DNA of 64,000 nucleotides, from assembly GCF_947568225.1 (NCBI RefSeq), contig NZ_CANOOQ010000001.1, positions 372,001-436,000 of the forward strand, in the 5' to 3' direction. The notes under the pieces were generated by a model, which worked only from the letters and a program-made list of their open reading frames with translations, was not told where the DNA came from and ran no database searches. The position numbers and the translations under genes were made by a program. This document shows positions 59,618 through 64,000 of this stretch, in pieces; the first letter of the stretch is position 1; each line of letters opens with the position of its first letter. This stretch comes from Faecalispora anaeroviscerum (lineage in GTDB: Bacteria > Bacillota > Clostridia > Oscillospirales > Acutalibacteraceae).

Positions 59618-62600
59618 TATCTCTCCACCTCCTGGGCGATTTTTTTCTTAGGGTTTTTGGGGCAGTTTTTTTGGCAAAGATGCTCATTTGGATCTTTTCC
59701 ATTGATCTTCAGGCAGCTGATTTTTATTTCTGGAAACTCTTTTTTCAGAGTTTGGAATATTTTTCGGCTTGCTTTTTGACCAGCCTCGTCATTATCGTAG
59801 GCTAATATTACATCTTTGATATGAGGGTTTGTTCTCAGCCGATAGTACAGAGCTTCGTATTTGTTGGTGCTACATGTAGCCATGTAGTTAGAATCTTTTA
59901 TGTTATGACCTTGCTGCTTTCTAAGGCAGATAATAGACAAAGCATCAATAGGAGCTTCCGAAACATAAAGTCGGGACGCATTATGATCTACCATAAAACC
60001 AATTCCCTGACGGCTACCTGCAACATCGCCTTTCCAATGTGAATTTGTTAGTGTTGTATGCATTGCAGCATACGCCACTTGGCCTTCTGCATCTTTGCCC
60101 ACGAAAACGACGTTATGCTTATTGTCTTCGTATATTAGACCGTCCTTCATGCAGCTCTGTACGACTTCTGAATCCAGGCAGCGGGTTTTTGTGAGGTAGG
60201 CATATACCCGCGCGAACTTACCTTCCGCTTTTGAGGGCAGCTCGAACTTTTTCGGTTCGGCCGGTTTTGGTTCGGGAGGGGTGTACTGTGGAAGGCTGTC
60301 CAGTCTATCACCTACATATTTTTCTTTCAGCGATCTGATAGCTTCTTTTTCATTCATACCGCCGAAGTGCATCGCAAAATCAATTGTGCTGCCGCCCACT
60401 CCTACCGAGAAACGATGAAAGCTATTTGTGTCAGTATAGAAACGAACGCTATCATGCTCTTTTAAGGTGTAGTAGCCGCCGATTCGCTGGGGGGTGAAGC
60501 CCATATCCTCCGCGACTTGCAAAATAGAAACGCCGCGCTTGATGTAATCAAGTACGGCGGCATCCTGTTCTTTATAATCGCGCTGCGACTGTTTTTGATG
60601 GTTTTGTTTGGCTACGGAGGCCTTATTCGGTACAGGTTCGGGGGAAGAAGAAAGCTCTTGGAACATCTCACGATCTTCCTCATACCCGCATTCCTTCATC
60701 ATGCGTAGAACTTCATCTATCTGTAGGCCCCTATCGATCAGTTCCTTGCGGTCAAAGTCTTCCAACGCTTTTGCCCACCGTACCGATTTTATATTCGTCT
60801 CAAATTGGTCTGTTACGGGATCATAGCCGATAATCTCTTTTTCCTCCAGATAAAAGGGTGTTTCTTCCCTCCAAGCATTAAAGCCAAGTTCGAAACCGTT
60901 TGCTTTATCTAAAACAAAAATTGTACCGTCGTGATCTCTATCGGGATGCGTTTCATAGAGTTTTTGCAGTATATTTTTATTTTTGTTTTCTGCCATTTCC
61001 GGTGTACTCCTTTCTGTATTTGGTACCGGCGACAGCTGCTGTACTTCAAGTGTCTTCGCTATGTTTTGTAATGGTTTCGGTAAATCAGAAATATTACGAT
61101 ATACAAGCCAGGTATCACCATTCAGCCCATCGTTATCTGATCCCCATACCATTGTCCAGCCTGTTTCTTTTTGAAAACTGTTTGCTGCTTTCTCGTCGTA
61201 AAAAGTTTTGTAGAACTCTTGAAATGGGTTTTCTGCTGATCCTGGTTTTTCAAAGAGGCTTTGATCCTGCGGCTGATATTCTTCTTTTTCGTTTGCCGAA
61301 GTTGACCATATATAGCTGATATCAAAAAACTGATTGCGTAAATCATCCGAGAAATTGTAGCTGTCGGCCAGCTTTTCAGGTGTGAAAATTTCTTCGATAT
61401 AGCTCTCTGGCCCGCCCCAATGCCGGACTGTAAAAGTTCCATTTTCAGAATTATATGAATGAAATTCTAAATCTGCCGCCGGATTGTGAAGAACATGCCC
61501 AACATAAGACTGAAAGTGAACATCCTGTTCTTTTATCCGAGTGGAAATTTCAAGATGGTGGGAGGTTTCTCGGTCTATCTCGTATCCACACTCATTCAGC
61601 ATTTCTGGAATATCTTCCATACGCAGGCCCAAATCAATCAGATCACGGGGATTATAGCCCTCCAGAGTGCGTCTGTATTCCCCGTTGAGGTAAGCTCCGT
61701 TTTCAACCTCCCATAAAACAAAGGGATTCTGTTCCGTTGGGTTGAATCCAAGAGCGGCCCCGTGTACTTCATCCAAAATGACATACCCGTCATGACTTTT
61801 TGCGCCGGGATAGGTTTCTTTGAAAGTTTGCAATACCTTTTCACTCTCAGAAGGCTCAGCAGTAATCGGCTGTTTTTCTTCCTTTTCTTTTTTATCCGCT
61901 GGCTGGTCAAAACCAATAAAACCATGTACTAGTTTACTCAATTCCGAGCCACCACCGCCGAGATTGATCCATTGTTGAATTTTCTCTTCGGTAATAAATT
62001 TATCCCGCATGTCCATCATTTTTTGATATTCAAAAGGTTTATCATCAAGAAAAGTTATTTCAAAAGAATTGATTTGTTCGAGTGTGAACAGGCGTTTATC
62101 CGTCAGCATTTGCATCACGTACATGTAACGCTGCATCTGTTCAGGACTCATAAAATCCGGATGAATAGTCATGGCCTCAAAATGCTCAGTGTTGTGCTTC
62201 AAAAGGTCTTCTTCTGTTTTGAGAGGTAAGTATACAGTATGCACTTCACCGGCTGGCTCGTCATATTTTTCAACTCGGTTTCCTTGGCTATCAAATTGCG
62301 AGATTGATCCTACAGGAACCCCCATATGAAGCAAATATAGAGCTTTTTCCCAAGTTAGGTAGTTTGTGACATCGAAGCTGAATTGCAATTGCGTAATGTC
62401 AATCTCTCCATATTTGGAGTTCTTGGTTTCTCTGTTTTGGTTGACCCTTTTGTAAGTCGTCACTGCATTATCAATAATCTTTCCGACCGTTTTGTGATTA
62501 TATACGCCATGATACAGGCCGTAGTTGGAAAGCATATTTAAAATTTCCTGATCTTTTTCTTTGCTTTCTTGCAGATTGTGAATACGCCCTTTTGATGTAA

Positions 62601-63027
62601 ACTGGCTTTCATCACGCTCGATCACAAAGTTGAAGTTATTGTACTCAGCATACGCCTCTTTAACCTTGTTTTCAAAATCAGGAGTAAGTTCCTTGATATA
62701 GATATTGTTCAGGAGAAGGGGAGAGTCCGTCACTACGAAATCTACCTTACCAATAAGGCGATCAATTCTGCGCTTTTGCTCTTCAAAAAGAAAAGTTTGA
62801 TTTTTTTCTGTACCATCAAGCATCTGAAGATTATTGTCCCAAACCAATTCTGTAGCAAACTCCGGTACATATTCCGCAACAAAACCGCGCTTCTTGAATT
62901 CACTCACAATATCGAAGCAAGATGTTGTTTTACCTGCTCCGGGGCCTCCAAAACCATTTACAACAACGGTGTATCTTTCCGGTGACTGGCTGGGCCTTTG
63001 ATGCTCTTTCTCGGTATTCTTTGGCAA
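59617..63027 (-). CDS. Polyvalent protein: P-loop kinase-like domain to Toprim primase-like domain
   Basis: 1136 residues. The N-terminal P-loop domain has FGGPGAGKTTSCFDIV (about 26-41), with EYVPEFATELVWDN like the AAA_28/NadR-kinase group. Two related ~100-residue modules follow (about 405-505 and 700-800), sharing DGYVILDEVHGAALGFNP against DGTIFVLDKANGFELGFNA, and GLRMEDIPEMLNECGYEIDR against GLQIDEVLRMMKECGYEEDR. A primase-associated domain (about 845-925) and a Toprim domain (LYVSEAPIDALS near 1020, ILAYDNDEAGQKA near 1075) end the protein. It fits the 'polyvalent protein' concept for mobile elements; activities were not tested. Confidence 0.82.
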   Translation of the reverse strand: MPKNTEKEHQRPSQSPERYTVVVNGFGGPGAGKTTSCFDIVSEFKKRGFVAEYVPEFATELVWDNNLQMLDGTEKNQTFLFEEQKRRIDRLIGKVDFVVTDSPLLLNNIYIKELTPDFENKVKEAYAEYNNFNFVIERDESQFTSKGRIHNLQESKEKDQEILNMLSNYGLYHGVYNHKTVGKIIDNAVTTYKRVNQNRETKNSKYGEIDITQLQFSFDVTNYLTWEKALYLLHMGVPVGSISQFDSQGNRVEKYDEPAGEVHTVYLPLKTEEDLLKHNTEHFEAMTIHPDFMSPEQMQRYMYVMQMLTDKRLFTLEQINSFEITFLDDKPFEYQKMMDMRDKFITEEKIQQWINLGGGGSELSKLVHGFIGFDQPADKKEKEEKQPITAEPSESEKVLQTFKETYPGAKSHDGYVILDEVHGAALGFNPTEQNPFVLWEVENGAYLNGEYRRTLEGYNPRDLIDLGLRMEDIPEMLNECGYEIDRETSHHLEISTRIKEQDVHFQSYVGHVLHNPAADLEFHSYNSENGTFTVRHWGGPESYIEEIFTPEKLADSYNFSDDLRNQFFDISYIWSTSANEKEEYQPQDQSLFEKPGSAENPFQEFYKTFYDEKAANSFQKETGWTMVWGSDNDGLNGDTWLVYRNISDLPKPLQNIAKTLEVQQLSPVPNTERSTPEMAENKNKNILQKLYETHPDRDHDGTIFVLDKANGFELGFNAWREETPFYLEEKEIIGYDPVTDQFETNIKSVRWAKALEDFDRKELIDRGLQIDEVLRMMKECGYEEDREMFQELSSSPEPVPNKASVAKQNHQKQSQRDYKEQDAAVLDYIKRGVSILQVAEDMGFTPQRIGGYYTLKEHDSVRFYTDTNSFHRFSVGVGGSTIDFAMHFGGMNEKEAIRSLKEKYVGDRLDSLPQYTPPEPKPAEPKKFELPSKAEGKFARVYAYLTKTRCLDSEVVQSCMKDGLIYEDNKHNVVFVGKDAEGQVAYAAMHTTLTNSHWKGDVAGSRQGIGFMVDHNASRLYVSEAPIDALSIICLRKQQGHNIKDSNYMATCSTNKYEALYYRLRTNPHIKDVILAYDNDEAGQKASRKIFQTLKKEFPEIKISCLKINGKDPNEHLCQKNCPKNPKKKIAQEVER

Positions 63028-63084
63028 ATCTGTAAACGCCGCTTCGATGATCGGATCAAGCTCATTGCGCAGATTGAAATAAGC

Positions 63085-63951
63085 TTAGTTGACATTCTTC
63101 AGAACATCTTCCAGTTTGAATCCATCAAAATTCTTGCAAATATTATAGTGCTGGACAAAGTGTTTTTTTCTGCCATCAGTCAGCTCGATACCAAACTCCT
63201 GCTGAAGCATGATAGAAATGCAGTCTGCTTCCAACTCTTTGATGGAGCTGTTTTTGTTTCGAGATGCAGGATCACCATGCAGCAATGCGTGACCTAGCTC
63301 ATGGGTTAGCGTTGATAGCTTTTCAGTGTCGTTCAGCTTATCGCTGATCCGGATACTGTTTTCCATAGGGGAGAACTGGCCCCGAAGTGCGATGGATTGC
63401 AAATCAGCTTCTTCGACGTAGATTCCTTTTTGAATAGCGTGTTGCTTTACAATGTCATAAAGTTGCGCGTGCCGGTCGGAAGAATACCCCATGTGATAGA
63501 ATTTAGGGTAATCTTCAGGAGGGCAATCAGTTTGTGATATATCGAATACATTACCCACACCGAACCGCGTTGTTGTGAAAGGCTTTATTAGACCCTTCTC
63601 AATCATTTCTTTTTCTTCCGACGTGGCATTTGAAACCCGGCGGTATTGCTTTTTTCCATCCTTTTCACCGACTTCAAAAATTTCTGTACGAATTGGGAAT
63701 ATGACCTTAATTCCAGGTGGCTTTACTTTATATCCTTCTTTTTCCCAAAAGGCGTAGTTCGCTACAAAGGTGGCATATGGGTTTTGATTTAGAATCAGAG
63801 CCGCATTGTTCATCGAATATTGATAGAATCTACTCTTGAACGCAAGCAGCTCAGCTATATTCTCCGGATTCTCGCGATAATTATCGATCAGCCCATCCAA
63901 TGTGTTTTTAATCTCTTTTGATTTTGAAGTCTGAACACCGGCCTGTGCCAT
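63085..63951 (-). CDS. ArdC-like antirestriction protein with ImmA/IrrE metallopeptidase domain
   Basis: 288 residues from ATG 63951 (AAGGGGG before it). The N-terminal part (KNTLDGLIDNYRENPENIAE, NNAALILNQNPYATFVANYA) is the ArdC-type DNA-binding region. The C-terminal part has the zinc HExxH motif in STLTHELGHALLHGD, followed by the third-ligand region ELEADCISIML. Homologues protect transferred single-stranded DNA from restriction early in the recipient. It is 57 bp before the polyvalent gene. Confidence 0.88.
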   Translation of the reverse strand: MAQAGVQTSKSKEIKNTLDGLIDNYRENPENIAELLAFKSRFYQYSMNNAALILNQNPYATFVANYAFWEKEGYKVKPPGIKVIFPIRTEIFEVGEKDGKKQYRRVSNATSEEKEMIEKGLIKPFTTTRFGVGNVFDISQTDCPPEDYPKFYHMGYSSDRHAQLYDIVKQHAIQKGIYVEEADLQSIALRGQFSPMENSIRISDKLNDTEKLSTLTHELGHALLHGDPASRNKNSSIKELEADCISIMLQQEFGIELTDGRKKHFVQHYNICKNFDGFKLEDVLKNVN

Positions 63952-64000
63952 TTTATTTTCCCCCTTTAATAGCCTCATGTACTTTTTCATATAAAGGATG

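Larger units (their letters stand above)
40681..64000. mobile_element. Integrative conjugative element, left part (right end outside window)
   Basis: From the integrase rightwards nearly all genes are on the minus strand and form the modules of a Gram-positive conjugative element: integrase, toxin-antitoxin loci, methyltransferases, relaxase and accessory proteins, VirB4/VirB6/VirD4-type transfer genes, peptidoglycan hydrolase, Toprim polyvalent protein and ArdC-like antirestriction. The exact left border is not defined: no flanking repeat was recognised, and the HigBA-like pair may belong to it. Confidence 0.85.

Overview
The window reads as a chromosomal segment of an anaerobic Bacillota, class Clostridia, probably near Oscillospiraceae. 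This is inferred from the T-box-controlled pheS, Gram-positive ribosome binding sites, LexA boxes of the CGAAC-N4-GTTCG type, tRNA genes with encoded CCA, and firmicute-style family members. No species is assigned. The resident genes look moderately GC-rich, the lone helicase gene is clearly AT-rich, and the conjugative region lies between.

Layout. 1-16.4 kb is mostly resident: partial pheS with its T-box leader; an ABC-F ATPase, a YbaK-type editing protein and a CDP-alcohol phosphatidyltransferase; a four-gene ABC exporter operon whose first permease is frameshifted; a complete galacturonate/tagaturonate module (uxaC, LacI-type regulator, uxaB, uxaA) with two matching palindromic operators; a CPBP membrane protease; and a fused msrAB. 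16.56-25.30 kb is an arsenic-resistance island (arsR, two arsD copies, arsA, acr3, CoA-disulfide reductase-rhodanese). It is bounded by a 58-bp duplication of the 3' end of tRNA-Leu(CAG) and carries a decayed tyrosine integrase directly beside the truncated copy. 25.3-40 kb holds initiator tRNA-fMet, an orphan SF1 helicase, and a LexA-controlled dinB cut into two pieces 6.7 kb apart. The DNA between the pieces encodes an EamA transporter, its probable TetR regulator, a dipeptidase with a YfcC-type transporter, a broken WYL regulator and an internally deleted IS5-like element; a scrambled IS30 remnant follows the second dinB piece.

40-64 kb, almost entirely on the minus strand, is the left part of an integrative conjugative element that runs off the right edge. 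It has a HigBA-like toxin-antitoxin pair, a tyrosine integrase, a type III (protein-RNA) toxin-antitoxin locus with a three-repeat antitoxin RNA, a winged-helix-like protein, a topoisomerase remnant, orphan C5-cytosine and N6-adenine methyltransferases, a lysozyme-M23 hydrolase, a MobL-type relaxase with accessory genes and a candidate oriT, VirB4/VirB6/VirD4-type transfer genes, a very large polyvalent protein (P-loop kinase to Toprim) and an ArdC-like antirestriction metallopeptidase. Methyltransferases, ArdC-like protein and toxin-antitoxin loci together fit entry into and maintenance in new hosts.

A short palindrome (arms AAGTCGGACA and TGTCCGACTT) occurs four times, each time just after a stop codon, both inside the conjugative element and after the helicase gene. 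All functions are inferred from sequence reading; no database search was run.
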